Assembly: GCA_005878485.1 (NCBI GenBank)
Contig: VBMG01000039.1
Span: 1-44,528 of the forward strand
From: Methanobacteriota archaeon
GTDB taxonomy: Archaea; Thermoplasmatota; Thermoplasmata; RBG-16-68-12
Reading direction: 5' to 3'
Length of the DNA stretch: 44,528 nucleotides
The notes under the pieces were generated by a model. It had not been told where the DNA came from and ran no database searches. It saw only the letters and a list, made by a program, of their open reading frames with translations. Positions within the stretch are counted from its first letter, which is position 1. Each line of letters starts with the position of its first letter. This document shows, one piece after another, positions 6,902 to 15,009 of the stretch. Made by a program: the position numbers and the translations under genes.

Positions 6902-7687
6902 TCACTCCCCATACCGGCGTTGCCGCATCTGGTACGACCGTAATGCCCGGAGGAAGTCGATCTTCCGGAAACCGGGCCAATAGACGTCGACGAAATACAG
7001 CTCCGCATAGGCGAGTTGCCACAGGAGGAAGTTCGAGATGCGCTCTTCGCCGCTTGTGCGGAGGACCAGGTCCGGATCCGGGAGGTCGGCCGTGTATAGC
7101 CGTTTCGAGAAGAACTTCTCGTCGACGTCGGCCGGGTCCACCTTGCCGGCCTGCGCGTCGCGCACGACATTGCGGATCGCCAAGAGGATCTCCTCACGGC
7201 CACCGTACGCGACCGCGACATTGAACCTGTACTGGTCGTAGTCCTTGGTCCGTGCCTCCGCATACTCGATTGCCTCGATGACTTCCGCGGGAAGGAGCTC
7301 GCGGTTCCCGAACACGCTCACGCGGATCTTGTGCCGATGGACCCGTTCATCATCGCCGACCTTGCGGAAGTTCTCCGCGAACAGGTGCATGAGGTGTTGG
7401 ACTTCTTCGCTCTCGCGGCGGATGTTTTCCGTGGAGAACGCAAAGACCGTGAGGATGCGGACACCGACATCGAGGCACCACTCGAGCACCTCCTCCAGCT
7501 TGTCGCGGCCCTTCGTGTGACCATCGAGGACGTTGCCCAGACCGATCTCCCGCGCGAACCGGCGGTTCCCGTCCATGATGATCGCGACGTGATGGGGGAC
7601 CGCGGCCTGCTTGACCTGATGGAGGAGGCGACGCTCGTACGCTTGGTACGCGGCGTCGCTGATGATTTTCGAGATGTCCGTCGGCAT
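6902..7687 (-). CDS. uppS: Polyprenyl (undecaprenyl-type) diphosphate synthase
   Basis: Cis-prenyltransferase that extends an isoprenoid diphosphate with isopentenyl diphosphate, making the lipid carrier for protein glycosylation in archaea. Diagnostic motifs are IIMDGNRRFA (diphosphate and Mg binding, about residue 37), VFAFSTENIRR, and the C-terminal DPDLVLRTSGEERISNFL with LAYAELYF. Length is normal for the family. The ORF track starts at GTG 7702, but a minus-strand TATA (7716-7724) places transcription start near 7695, so ATG 7687 (MPTDISK) is more likely and would be nearly leaderless. The many N-glycosylation sequons in the PKD/substrate-binding protein of this window fit a need for such a carrier. 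Confidence 0.95.
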   Translation of the reverse strand: MPTDISKIISDAAYQAYERRLLHQVKQAAVPHHVAIIMDGNRRFAREIGLGNVLDGHTKGRDKLEEVLEWCLDVGVRILTVFAFSTENIRRESEEVQHLMHLFAENFRKVGDDERVHRHKIRVSVFGNRELLPAEVIEAIEYAEARTKDYDQYRFNVAVAYGGREEILLAIRNVVRDAQAGKVDPADVDEKFFSKRLYTADLPDPDLVLRTSGEERISNFLLWQLAYAELYFVDVYWPGFRKIDFLRALRSYQMRQRRYGE

Positions 7688-7715
7688 CGACGAATTTCGC
7701 ACGATTGGGACCGAC

Positions 7716-7724
7716 CTATTTATC
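7716..7724 (-). promoter_or_regulatory. TATA box of uppS
   Basis: ATAAATAGG on the minus strand, about 33 bases before the ATG at 7687. Confidence 0.55.
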
Positions 7725-7828
7725 CGTTCGCGGGAACGCCGCCGCCGGAAGCCTGGGGAGGCAGTGAAGGTTCCGCGATCCGGTTTCCTCCCAACGGACG
7801 AAGCAGTTTCGCGCAGCTCGGCCGCAAA

Positions 7829-7838
7829 GATATTTAAG
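7829..7838 (+). promoter_or_regulatory. TATA box of the TPD nuclease gene
   Basis: GATATTTAAG, a near-ideal archaeal TATA, lies about 70 bases before ATG 7902, implying a leader of roughly 40 bases. Confidence 0.6.
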
Positions 7839-7901
7839 GACGGTGCTCGGTTGGTCCCACCGTTCCATTCATCCCGTCAGTGTGATTTAGTGGCCTCATC
7901 G

Positions 7902-8738
7902 ATGAAATTGGTTGAATATCAGGACCTTTACCGTAAGCTCGCCACCCCGGAGGACATCGACTTCCTCGCGGAGAACGCCGGGTACGACAAGGAACTTCTC
8001 CTTGTGATCTATACGCAGCGCATCGTACGCGAGACGACGAAGAAGTTCTACCGTGTGAAGGCGCAGGCCCGTCGGCTGGCGTTCATGTGGCAGAACGGAT
8101 CGAGTCTCCTCGAGATTGCGCGCAAGTTCGAGTTCCCGCCGATCTTGACCGCCCTGATGGTCCTCGAGCAACGGAAAATTTCCCGAAAGCAGTTCTGGAA
8201 GATGATCAACGATCTCGCCAGCGTGAAGGACCGCCGTCTCCGTCGGGAGCTCGAGGACGTGAATCGCACGGACATCGTCTACTCCCCCGGGGGCAGCGCC
8301 CGTCAATACGCGCGCGGACGGTGGGGCGAGGCAAAGCTCCACACCTGGCTCGACGCCCGCGGACTCGTGTACGAGACGGAGAAGGATCTTCGCGCGAAGT
8401 ACGACAAGACCCCCGACATCTTGTTGCACATACCGCTCGAGATGAACGGTTCGAGGAAATACTGGATCGAGTCGAAAGCGACGTTCGGAGACCCCTACGA
8501 AATTCGGCGCCACCTTCGGAAGCAGCTCCAACCGTACAGCGACCTGTTTGGCGATGGGGCCGTCGTCTACTGGTTTGGCCATGTGGACGATCAACAGTAC
8601 GAACTGCCGGTGGGGGTTGACATCGTCAGCCCGCAGTTTTTCGAGACGCCACCGGTCCCGTTCCCGTATGTGCCGGTCGGCGAGACTCCGCTCGAGGAAG
8701 CGCCGCTCCAACCCGGCGCGGTCGGTCTCCGGGAGTAG
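7902..8738 (+). CDS. TPD-family PD-(D/E)XK nuclease, archaeal homologue of CDIN1 (C15orf41)
   Basis: The ORF track extends upstream through the promoter; the real start is ATG 7902 (MKLVEYQDLY) or GTG 7890. The first about 130 residues are helical with a HTH-like part (GSSLLEIARKFEFPPILTAL). The C-terminal domain carries the TPD signature KTPDILLHIPLE followed by WIESKATFGD, the D...E-x-K core of a restriction-like nuclease. This arrangement matches the family of human CDIN1, a nuclease linked to congenital dyserythropoietic anaemia, whose archaeal members are uncharacterised. The GRWGEAKLHTWL segment just before matches the conserved entry helix. Its own TATA suggests single-gene transcription. 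It ends in TAG. Confidence 0.82.
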   Translation: MKLVEYQDLYRKLATPEDIDFLAENAGYDKELLLVIYTQRIVRETTKKFYRVKAQARRLAFMWQNGSSLLEIARKFEFPPILTALMVLEQRKISRKQFWKMINDLASVKDRRLRRELEDVNRTDIVYSPGGSARQYARGRWGEAKLHTWLDARGLVYETEKDLRAKYDKTPDILLHIPLEMNGSRKYWIESKATFGDPYEIRRHLRKQLQPYSDLFGDGAVVYWFGHVDDQQYELPVGVDIVSPQFFETPPVPFPYVPVGETPLEEAPLQPGAVGLRE

Positions 8739-8777
8739 CCGCCGAAAACGTTTAAGTTCTCTCGTCGCATCGTCGCC

Positions 8778-9086
8778 GTGGTGCCGGAAGAAGAAGTCGT
8801 CCGGGTCCGCATGCCGCGGGGGAAGGACGGCGAAATCCTCGGAATCGCGGACCAGCTGCTTGGAGCGTCGCGGATTCGCGTGATGTGCCAAGACGGAAAG
8901 AGCCGGCTCGGTCGGATCCCCGGGAAGCTGAAGAAGCGGATGTGGATTCGCGAAGGCGACCTCCTCGTCGTCAAGGTGTGGCAGTTCCAGGACGAGAAGT
9001 GTGACATCCGTCACCGGTACACGAAGACCGAGTCGACCTACATGAGCCGCCGCGGCCTCATCCCGAAAGCGATCAATATCTTCTGA
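8778..9086 (+). CDS. eif1A: Translation initiation factor aIF1A
   Basis: Binds the A site of the small ribosomal subunit and helps select the start codon. The OB fold is clear: EEVVRVRMPRGKDGEILGIA, then MCQDGKSRLGRIPGKLKKR and WIREGDLLVVKVW. Length (about 102 residues) is normal. The start is GTG 8778 or the adjacent GTG 8781; the TATA-like ACGTTTAAG at 8748-8756 puts transcription start almost at that codon, so the message is leaderless. It heads a conserved archaeal cluster with RIO1 and a KH protein. Confidence 0.95.
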   Translation: MVPEEEVVRVRMPRGKDGEILGIADQLLGASRIRVMCQDGKSRLGRIPGKLKKRMWIREGDLLVVKVWQFQDEKCDIRHRYTKTESTYMSRRGLIPKAINIF

Positions 9087-9132
9087 CAGCCCACAAAGCT
9101 CTTAGTTGGGCGGATCGTTCGTTTCGCAAGCC

Positions 9133-9897
9133 ATGATTGACGAGCGACGCATGCGAGGCCTGGAGGCCCAGGTCGACGCCCTCCGAACAAAGGAGAAAGA
9201 CTCGGAGACTCGCAAGACCTACGACGAAGTCTTCGACCACGCCGCCCTCCTGACGATTGCCCAGCTGATCACGGACGGGGTCCTCTCGACCCTCGACTAC
9301 CCAGTGAGCACGGGGAAGGAGGCGAACGTCTTCCACGCGACGGGTCCCGATCGGCGCGCGAAGGCGGTGAAGATCTACCGGATCGCGACCGCGACGTTCC
9401 GGAACATCGCCGTGTACATCGAGGGCGATCCGCGCTTCAAGAAAGTGAAGCGCGCGACGAGACCCACGCTCCTGGCATGGGCCCAGAAGGAATACAAGAA
9501 CCTCGTCCGGATGGGGGACGCCGGTGTGCGCGTGCCGAACCCGGAACGGGTGCTCGACAATGTGCTCGTGATGGAGTACATCGGGGACGAGACCCAGCCT
9601 GCGCCGTCCCTCCGCGAGGTCGCCTTAGAGGATCCGTACGCCGTCTTCAATGACGTCGTGGCGAACATGCGGGGAATCCGGGAGTCGGAACTCGTGCACG
9701 CGGACCTGAGTGAATACAACCTCCTGTGGTGGGCCGGACAAGTCGTCGTCATCGATGTTGGACAAGCGGTCCCCCTCGACCACCCGCGGGCGGCGGAGTG
9801 GTTCAAGCGGGACGTTGCGAACGTCGCCCGGTTCTTCAAGCGGCGGCGCGTCGACGTGACCCCGGCGACCCTCGAGCGAGCGATCCTGGGAGGATGA
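9133..9897 (+). CDS. rio1: RIO1-type atypical protein kinase
   Basis: Atypical serine kinase/ATPase acting in late maturation of the small ribosomal subunit. It has the RIO nucleotide-binding loop STGKEANVFHA (about residue 56), ATP-binding lysine in AKAVKIYRI, the flexible loop, catalytic HADLSEYNLL and metal-binding VVIDVGQAV. The long flexible loop and TATFRN segment place it in the RIO1 rather than RIO2 group; there is no winged helix at the N-terminus. The ORF track begins at TTG 9106, but ATG 9133 gives the usual N-terminus. It overlaps the next gene's start region (stop TGA at 9895, ATG at 9899), so translation is coupled. Confidence 0.95.
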   Translation: MIDERRMRGLEAQVDALRTKEKDSETRKTYDEVFDHAALLTIAQLITDGVLSTLDYPVSTGKEANVFHATGPDRRAKAVKIYRIATATFRNIAVYIEGDPRFKKVKRATRPTLLAWAQKEYKNLVRMGDAGVRVPNPERVLDNVLVMEYIGDETQPAPSLREVALEDPYAVFNDVVANMRGIRESELVHADLSEYNLLWWAGQVVVIDVGQAVPLDHPRAAEWFKRDVANVARFFKRRRVDVTPATLERAILGG

Positions 9898-9898
9898 G

Positions 9899-10435
9899 AT
9901 GCTCTACGCGCGCATTTCCGCGGAACGCATCGGCGTCCTGATTGGGTCCGAAGGCGCGACGAAAGACCGTCTACAGAAGGCGACCGGGACGCGAATCGCC
10001 GTGGACTCCACGAGCGGCGAGGTCACGATCGACGAGTCGACCGCGAACGATCCAGTCTTGGCCCTCAAGGCCCGAGACGTCGTCCACGCCATGGCGCGCG
10101 GGTTCTCGGAGGATCGGGCGTTCCGACTCCTCGACGAGGACGCCTACCTAGAAATCCTCGACATCAAAGATTTCGCGCACTCCAAGAATCGCGTGTCCCA
10201 GATTCGTGCCCGGTTGATTGGCACTCGGGGCAAGACGCGTCGGCTGATCGAGGAGCTCACCGGGGTCGACGTCAGCGTGTGGGGGCACACGATCGCGCTG
10301 ATTGGCGGATCGTTCGAGATGGCGATCGCACGAGAGGCGGTCTTCATGCTCCTCCGCGGCAGCGAGCACAAGACCGTGTACCGGTTCCTCGAGCGGAAGC
10401 GGGCCGACCTCAAGGTCTACCAAATGGGCTTCTGA
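9899..10435 (+). CDS. KH-domain ribosome biogenesis protein (Dim2/Pno1-like)
   Basis: Two KH RNA-binding domains: the first with IGVLIGSEGATKDRLQKATG, the second with RARLIGTRGKTRRLIEELTG, each containing the GxxG loop (GSEG, GTRG). This is the archaeal counterpart of Dim2/Pno1, which binds the 3' end of small-subunit rRNA next to Nob1 during maturation. Size (178 residues) is normal. It follows rio1 by one base and, with aIF1A, forms the conserved translation and ribosome assembly cluster. The first residue after the rio1 stop is ATG 9899. Confidence 0.9.
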   Translation: MLYARISAERIGVLIGSEGATKDRLQKATGTRIAVDSTSGEVTIDESTANDPVLALKARDVVHAMARGFSEDRAFRLLDEDAYLEILDIKDFAHSKNRVSQIRARLIGTRGKTRRLIEELTGVDVSVWGHTIALIGGSFEMAIAREAVFMLLRGSEHKTVYRFLERKRADLKVYQMGF

Positions 10436-10502
10436 TCTTCCCCAGGGAAACGAGCCGCGAAGATTGTTATAGGCGCACCGGACTACCGCGGCGCGGTCCC
10501 TC

Positions 10503-13403
10503 ATGCCGAAGCATGTCTACCTGTTTGAAGAGGGCAACGCCTCGATGCGGGACCTCCTCGGCGGCAAAGGAGCCGGCCTCGCCGAGATGACGCGTCTCGG
10601 GTTCGCCGTCCCGCCCGGCTTCACGATTACGACGAAGGTGTGCAACGCGTACAACAAGTCGGGGCGCTTCCCGCCCGGGATGTGGAAGCAGGTCGACGCC
10701 GCGCTCTCTCAGGTCGAGTCAAAGGGGGGTCGTCGGTTTGGGGACCCCGCGAACCCGCTGTTGGTTTCCGTTCGGTCTGGTGCGAAAATCTCGATGCCCG
10801 GGATGATGGACACGGTCCTGAACATCGGACTGAACGACTCGACCGTCGAGGCTCTCGCCCAGATGTCGAACGAACGGTTCGCTTGGGATACGTATCGGCG
10901 GCTCGTGTCGATGTACGGGCGGATTGTGAAGGAGATCGACGGTCGAAAGTTCGAAGCCACCTTGGACCGCCACAAAGAGAAATCCGCGGCGCGCAAGGAC
11001 ACCGACTTGGGGCCGGGCGAGCTGAAAGCGGTCGTGGCGGATTTCAAGGACCTGTACCGCCACGAGGTCGGCGAGGAATTTCCGTCGGACGTGAAACAGC
11101 AACTGCGGGAATCCGTGGCGGCCGTCTTCCGATCTTGGAACGGAAAGCGGGCGGTGGACTACCGAACCTTCAACAAGATCCCGCACACGCTCGGGACCGC
11201 CGCGAACACTCAGATGATGGTGTTCGGCAACATGGGGCCCGACTCGGGCACGGGGGTTGCGTTCACCCGGAACCAAGTGACGGGCGCGAAAGAGCTGTAC
11301 GGGGAGTACCTCCCGAACGCCCAGGGCGAGGACGTCGTCGCGGGAATCCGAACGCCAATGAAAATCGCCGAGCTTCGGGGCAGTTATCCGGAGATCTACG
11401 CCGACCTCTCGCGCGTCGCTGAGCGCCTCGAGAACCATTTCCGAGAGGCCCAAGACATCGAGTTCACCGTCGAGCGGGGGAAGCTGTGGATCCTCCAGAC
11501 CCGGGCCGCCAAGCCTCCCGCCCGGGCCGCCGTCCGGATCGCCCTCGATATGGTTCGGGAGCGCCTTGTTACGAAGCAGGAAGCACTCCTCCGGATCAAG
11601 CCGGATCATGTGATTCAACTGCTCCTCCCTCAGTTCGACGAAGCGGCCAAGGCCGAGGCGAGGCGTGCGGGCCTGTTCCTCGCGAAAGGCCTCAACGCGT
11701 CCCCCGGTGCCGCGATGGGCGTCGTGGCCTTCGATCCCGACGAAGCCGAGAGGATCGGCCGGGACGAGGCAAAGCCGGTCATCCTCGTGCGGCTCGAGAC
11801 CTCCCCGGACGACGTGCATGGAATCCTTCATTCGAAAGGCGTCCTCACCGCGCGAGGAGGAGCCACAAGCCATGCGGCCGTCGTGACCCGGGGCCTCGGC
11901 ATCCCGTGCGTCGCCGGATGCGAGGCAATCCAGGTCGACTACGACGCGGCCGAATTCCGCGTCGGGGACAAGGTCGTTCGCCGCGGGGAACATCTCGCGA
12001 TCGACGGCAGCACGGGCGAGGTCTTCGCAGGAGCGATTCGGACGATTGCTCCGGACTTCGAGCGAGAGGCCGAGCTGCAGACGCTGCTCGGCTGGGCCGA
12101 CGAGGAACGGGCGCTGCAGGTGTGGGCGAACGCGGACTATCCGCGAGACGCCGCACGGGCGCGGAAGTTCGGCGCCCAAGGCATCGGCCTCGACCGCACG
12201 GAACACATGTTCATGGAAACGGATCGACTGCCGATCGTCCAAGAGATGATCCTCGCCGCGCCCGAGTATCGGAAGGTCAAGCGGCAGCGCGGTGCGTTGG
12301 CATCCCAGTTCGAGGCAGCGACAAGCGATCGACGCCGCGACCTCGAGGGCCGACTCGCCGAACTCGACTCTCGCCTCGAGGACCTCTCGAGGCGGTACCT
12401 CGGATCCCTCGACCGCATCGGCCAAATGCAGCGGGACGACTTCGTCGGAATCCTGAGGGAGATGGCCGGACTCCCGGTGATCATCCGCCTCATCGATCCT
12501 CCGCTCCACGAGTTCCTGCCGCGGTACGAGACCTTGCTCGTCCAGGTGACGAAGCTGAGAATCGCGCGCGGGGACCCCGAGGCGTTCGTCCGTGCCGCAA
12601 CCGCCGAGGAGGACCGGGCGCTCCTCGCGGAGGCCCGGAAGGTCGGCGGCTCGGATGTTGCCCGAGGGATCCAGGCGCTTTTGCCGCGCAAGGAGCGTCT
12701 CCTTGAAGCCGTGAAGCTCTCCCGCGAGGCCAACCCGATGCTCGGACTTCGCGGCTGTCGCCTCGGCATCATGTTTCCCGAGATCACCCGGATGCAAGTC
12801 CGCGCGATCTTCGAGGCGGCGTGTCGCCTCCAGAGGGAAGGCGTCGATGTCCGGCCGGAAATCATGATTCCGTTGGTCGGCCTCGCGGAGGAGTTGCGGG
12901 TCGAGCGGGAGGCGCTCGAAGCGGAGGCGAAGAGCGTCATGGAGCGAGAGGGCGTTTCGGTCGCCTACAAGTTCGGCACAATGATCGAGATCCCGAGGGC
13001 CGCCCTCGTCGCCGACGAGATCGCTCGGCACGCGGAGTTCTTTTCGTTCGGGACGAACGACCTCACCCAAACGACGATGGGGTACAGCCGCGACGACGCG
13101 GAGCCCAAGTTCCTGCTCGACTACATCGAGGAGGGCATCCTGCCGAACAATCCCTTCCAGACGATCGATCGCAAGGGCGTGGGCCAGCTGATGCGGATGT
13201 GCGTCCAGCGCGGGCGCAAAGTCCGCCCGAATCTCGAGATCGGGATCTGCGGAGAGCACGGCGGGGACCCCGCGAGCATCGACTTGTGCCACGAGATCGG
13301 CCTCAACTACGTCTCGTGCTCGCCGTTCCGCGTGCCCGTGGCCCGCCTGGCGGCCGCCCATGCCACGCTGCGACGCAAGATGCCCGCGTCCGAGGACGGC
13401 TGA
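10503..13403 (+). CDS. ppdK: Pyruvate, phosphate dikinase with coiled-coil insertion
   Basis: Interconverts pyruvate + ATP + phosphate and phosphoenolpyruvate + AMP + diphosphate, giving entry to gluconeogenesis. The nucleotide-binding domain is at residues 1-350. The swivelling phosphohistidine domain has GGATSHAAVVTRGLGIPCV (His near 457). The PEP/pyruvate barrel has GTNDLTQTTMGYSRDD and GICGEHGGDP with the catalytic Cys near 914. It is 966 residues against roughly 880-900 for the family. Extra length includes a charged coiled-coil (about residues 586-640, DRRRDLEGRLAELDSRLEDL) between the swivel and barrel domains. TATA-like TGTTATAGG at 10465-10473 gives a nearly leaderless ATG. Confidence 0.96.
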   Translation: MPKHVYLFEEGNASMRDLLGGKGAGLAEMTRLGFAVPPGFTITTKVCNAYNKSGRFPPGMWKQVDAALSQVESKGGRRFGDPANPLLVSVRSGAKISMPGMMDTVLNIGLNDSTVEALAQMSNERFAWDTYRRLVSMYGRIVKEIDGRKFEATLDRHKEKSAARKDTDLGPGELKAVVADFKDLYRHEVGEEFPSDVKQQLRESVAAVFRSWNGKRAVDYRTFNKIPHTLGTAANTQMMVFGNMGPDSGTGVAFTRNQVTGAKELYGEYLPNAQGEDVVAGIRTPMKIAELRGSYPEIYADLSRVAERLENHFREAQDIEFTVERGKLWILQTRAAKPPARAAVRIALDMVRERLVTKQEALLRIKPDHVIQLLLPQFDEAAKAEARRAGLFLAKGLNASPGAAMGVVAFDPDEAERIGRDEAKPVILVRLETSPDDVHGILHSKGVLTARGGATSHAAVVTRGLGIPCVAGCEAIQVDYDAAEFRVGDKVVRRGEHLAIDGSTGEVFAGAIRTIAPDFEREAELQTLLGWADEERALQVWANADYPRDAARARKFGAQGIGLDRTEHMFMETDRLPIVQEMILAAPEYRKVKRQRGALASQFEAATSDRRRDLEGRLAELDSRLEDLSRRYLGSLDRIGQMQRDDFVGILREMAGLPVIIRLIDPPLHEFLPRYETLLVQVTKLRIARGDPEAFVRAATAEEDRALLAEARKVGGSDVARGIQALLPRKERLLEAVKLSREANPMLGLRGCRLGIMFPEITRMQVRAIFEAACRLQREGVDVRPEIMIPLVGLAEELRVEREALEAEAKSVMEREGVSVAYKFGTMIEIPRAALVADEIARHAEFFSFGTNDLTQTTMGYSRDDAEPKFLLDYIEEGILPNNPFQTIDRKGVGQLMRMCVQRGRKVRPNLEIGICGEHGGDPASIDLCHEIGLNYVSCSPFRVPVARLAAAHATLRRKMPASEDG

Positions 13404-13417
13404 CCCGAGGCCTCGGC

Positions 13418-14188
13418 ATGGCGGACTTGGCGACCTCTCCGTACTTTCTCCTCATCCTGCTCATCGCCGCGTTTGCACTCCCCCTCGTCTACCTCGTTTG
13501 GATCCGGAATTCCGTTCGGTCCGGTCGGGAGCCGTGGTCCACGGTCCTGAAAGCGTTCTCGTGGGGTGCGGTGCTCAGCGTGATTATCGCCTTGGTCCTC
13601 AGCCTTGTGTTCATCCTGATTCTCAATCAAATCGGGCCCTTGAACGATTTCTTCGCCCGCCGATTCGCGGATCCGACCACCGCGATCGGAGTCCTCGTCG
13701 TCGCCCCGATTGTCGAGGAGGCCGCGAAAGGCGTCGGAGCGACGGCGGGTCGCCCGCAGACCCAGTCGAAGGCGGACGGCCTGGTCTACGGCGCGGCCGC
13801 GGGCCTCGGATTCTCGGCGATGGAGAACCTGTTTTACGCGCTCGCGGCGCTCTTCGTCACCGGCGTCGGTCCGTCCGGCTCCCTCGTCGTGGTGGGGGTG
13901 CGATCCTTTTCCTCCTCGTTCCTCCACGCGAGTTCAACCGCGGTTTTCGGGTACGGGCTTGCGAAGGCTTGGCTCACCAAGCGACCGTGGGCGATCTTGC
14001 CGTTCTACTTCGTCGCAGTCGGGATGCACGCGACGTTCAACTTCTTCTCAACCCTCGCGCTCACATATTCGGATCAGAACAACATCGTGGGCGAAGCCCT
14101 TGCGTTCGTCGCGGCGGTGACGTTCGCGATCGTCGCATTCTCTATCGTGCGGTTGAGACTCGCATCGGGGCGGCGTGCGCCGCAGTAG
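13418..14188 (+). CDS. PrsW-family intramembrane metalloprotease
   Basis: Polytopic membrane protein with about seven helices. The ORF track joins it to an upstream antisense-like frame; the real start is ATG 13418 (MADLATSPYFLL), 14 bases after the ppdK stop. Family motifs are VVAPIVEEAAKG (metal-binding Glu pair, about residue 100), DGLVYGAAAGLGFSAMENL, SSFLHASSTAVFG and GMHATFNFF, giving the His and Glu residues expected for zinc binding. Bacterial PrsW cleaves anti-sigma factors. Archaea lack those, so the substrate here is unknown. The family and the CPBP superfamily are close, but the ENL and HATFN motifs favour PrsW. Confidence 0.88.
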   Translation: MADLATSPYFLLILLIAAFALPLVYLVWIRNSVRSGREPWSTVLKAFSWGAVLSVIIALVLSLVFILILNQIGPLNDFFARRFADPTTAIGVLVVAPIVEEAAKGVGATAGRPQTQSKADGLVYGAAAGLGFSAMENLFYALAALFVTGVGPSGSLVVVGVRSFSSSFLHASSTAVFGYGLAKAWLTKRPWAILPFYFVAVGMHATFNFFSTLALTYSDQNNIVGEALAFVAAVTFAIVAFSIVRLRLASGRRAPQ

Positions 14189-14243
14189 GGCGAGCCGCGC
14201 TCACGAAATCGTTATTTACGCCGGACCGCGTGCAGACCGGCGC

Positions 14244-14714
14244 ATGCGGTTTCGCTTCGAGATGGATGGGGAAGCCTACTCGAAAAACAAGGAGACCTTC
14301 AAGCGGATTCTCGCGAAGCACGGCTTGCGGTGGAAGGGCTCTCTTGAGCGGCCGTTCTGGGCGAGCGGAAGCGAGCGCGTGACGGCCGTCTTCGATCGGG
14401 ACCGGGAGAAGGACATCTTGCGCAGCGCGACCCTCGTCTGGGAGAGCGTGAAGAAGTCGACCCTCCTCGAGGAGCTGAAAGGTTGGGCCTGGGAGGTCGG
14501 CGCGAACGTCTCGGAGGATCGGTCCCCCTCCGCGGAGGAGGTCACGGACGAGGTCGAACGGGCGCTCCGGAACTGGGACCTCATCTGGAAACCGAACGTG
14601 GACCTCTTGCGGGCGCAGGGGCGGCCCTCGACGTGGATCGAAGCGGACGTGAAGCGCTGGAAGCAGCGACGGCTCGAGCGGCGCCGCGAGCTCATCGGGC
14701 AGGCGACGGACTAG
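14244..14714 (+). CDS. Unrecognised 156-residue basic protein
   Basis: The ORF track starts at 14175. TATA-like GTTATTTACG at 14211-14220 and the spacing to ATG 14244 (MRFRFEMDGEAYSKN) argue for the later, leaderless start. The protein is charged and soluble. The first about 65 residues look like a compact alpha/beta fold. Two helical stretches follow (SVKKSTLLEELKGWAWEV and EEVTDEVERALRNWDLIW), then a Lys/Arg-rich end (KRWKQRRLERRRELIGQ) that could bind nucleic acid. It ends in TAG, which overlaps the stop of the minus-strand zinc-ribbon candidate at the palindrome CTAG. I do not recognise a family. Confidence 0.7.
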   Translation: MRFRFEMDGEAYSKNKETFKRILAKHGLRWKGSLERPFWASGSERVTAVFDRDREKDILRSATLVWESVKKSTLLEELKGWAWEVGANVSEDRSPSAEEVTDEVERALRNWDLIWKPNVDLLRAQGRPSTWIEADVKRWKQRRLERRRELIGQATD

Positions 14715-14876
14715 AACGCGGCTTGGGAGTGGACTTCGAGCGCATCAAAGCAGTCGAAACAGTAGCCTTGGCGGCGATCCTCCGGAAGCAGCACGATTCG
14801 GGTGTGGCACTTCCGACACCGAGCCTCGCGGTCCCCCCCGTCCGAAATCCGCCGCGTGTCCGGTCGAATCTTCCAT
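14711..14876 (-). CDS. Zinc-ribbon small protein, apparently frameshifted at a G-run
   Basis: On the minus strand the frame ending at the TAG (14711-14713) encodes CRKCHTRIVLLPEDRRQGYC followed by FDCFDALEV, a CxxC...CxxC ribbon. That frame has no usable start. The only nearby ATG (14876, MEDSTGHAADFGR) is in another frame and joins it if one G is removed from a run of seven G. The joined protein would have about 54 residues. A minus-strand TATA (TTTTATAGAG, 14931-14940) lies at the right distance upstream. So this is likely a real small gene with either an indel error in the homopolymer or a natural frameshift. Function unknown. Confidence 0.5.
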
Positions 14877-14930
14877 GAAATTCTACCCGCCCCCCCGAGG
14901 CGAACCCCGCCGCGGCACGGAGCCTCCGAA

Positions 14931-14940
14931 CTCTATAAAA
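14931..14940 (-). promoter_or_regulatory. TATA box for the zinc-ribbon candidate
   Basis: TTTTATAGAG on the minus strand, about 60 bases before ATG 14876, predicting a leader of roughly 30 bases. Confidence 0.45.
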
Positions 14941-15009
14941 ACGTTGTGCGGCGGGGCGACACCGAACTCGACGGCGGTTTAATGTGGACTCCGCTTGTTG
15001 TCGCCGCAC

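Noticed and set aside
10719-13361. 880-residue minus-strand frame opposite ppdK
   Set aside because: It is an antisense shadow of a clear pyruvate phosphate dikinase gene, with biased composition (Asp/Arg/Leu/His) and no motif. Other long antisense frames (18439-20376, 20137-21945, 29679-31364, 35924-37687, 39175-40842) were rejected for the same reason.
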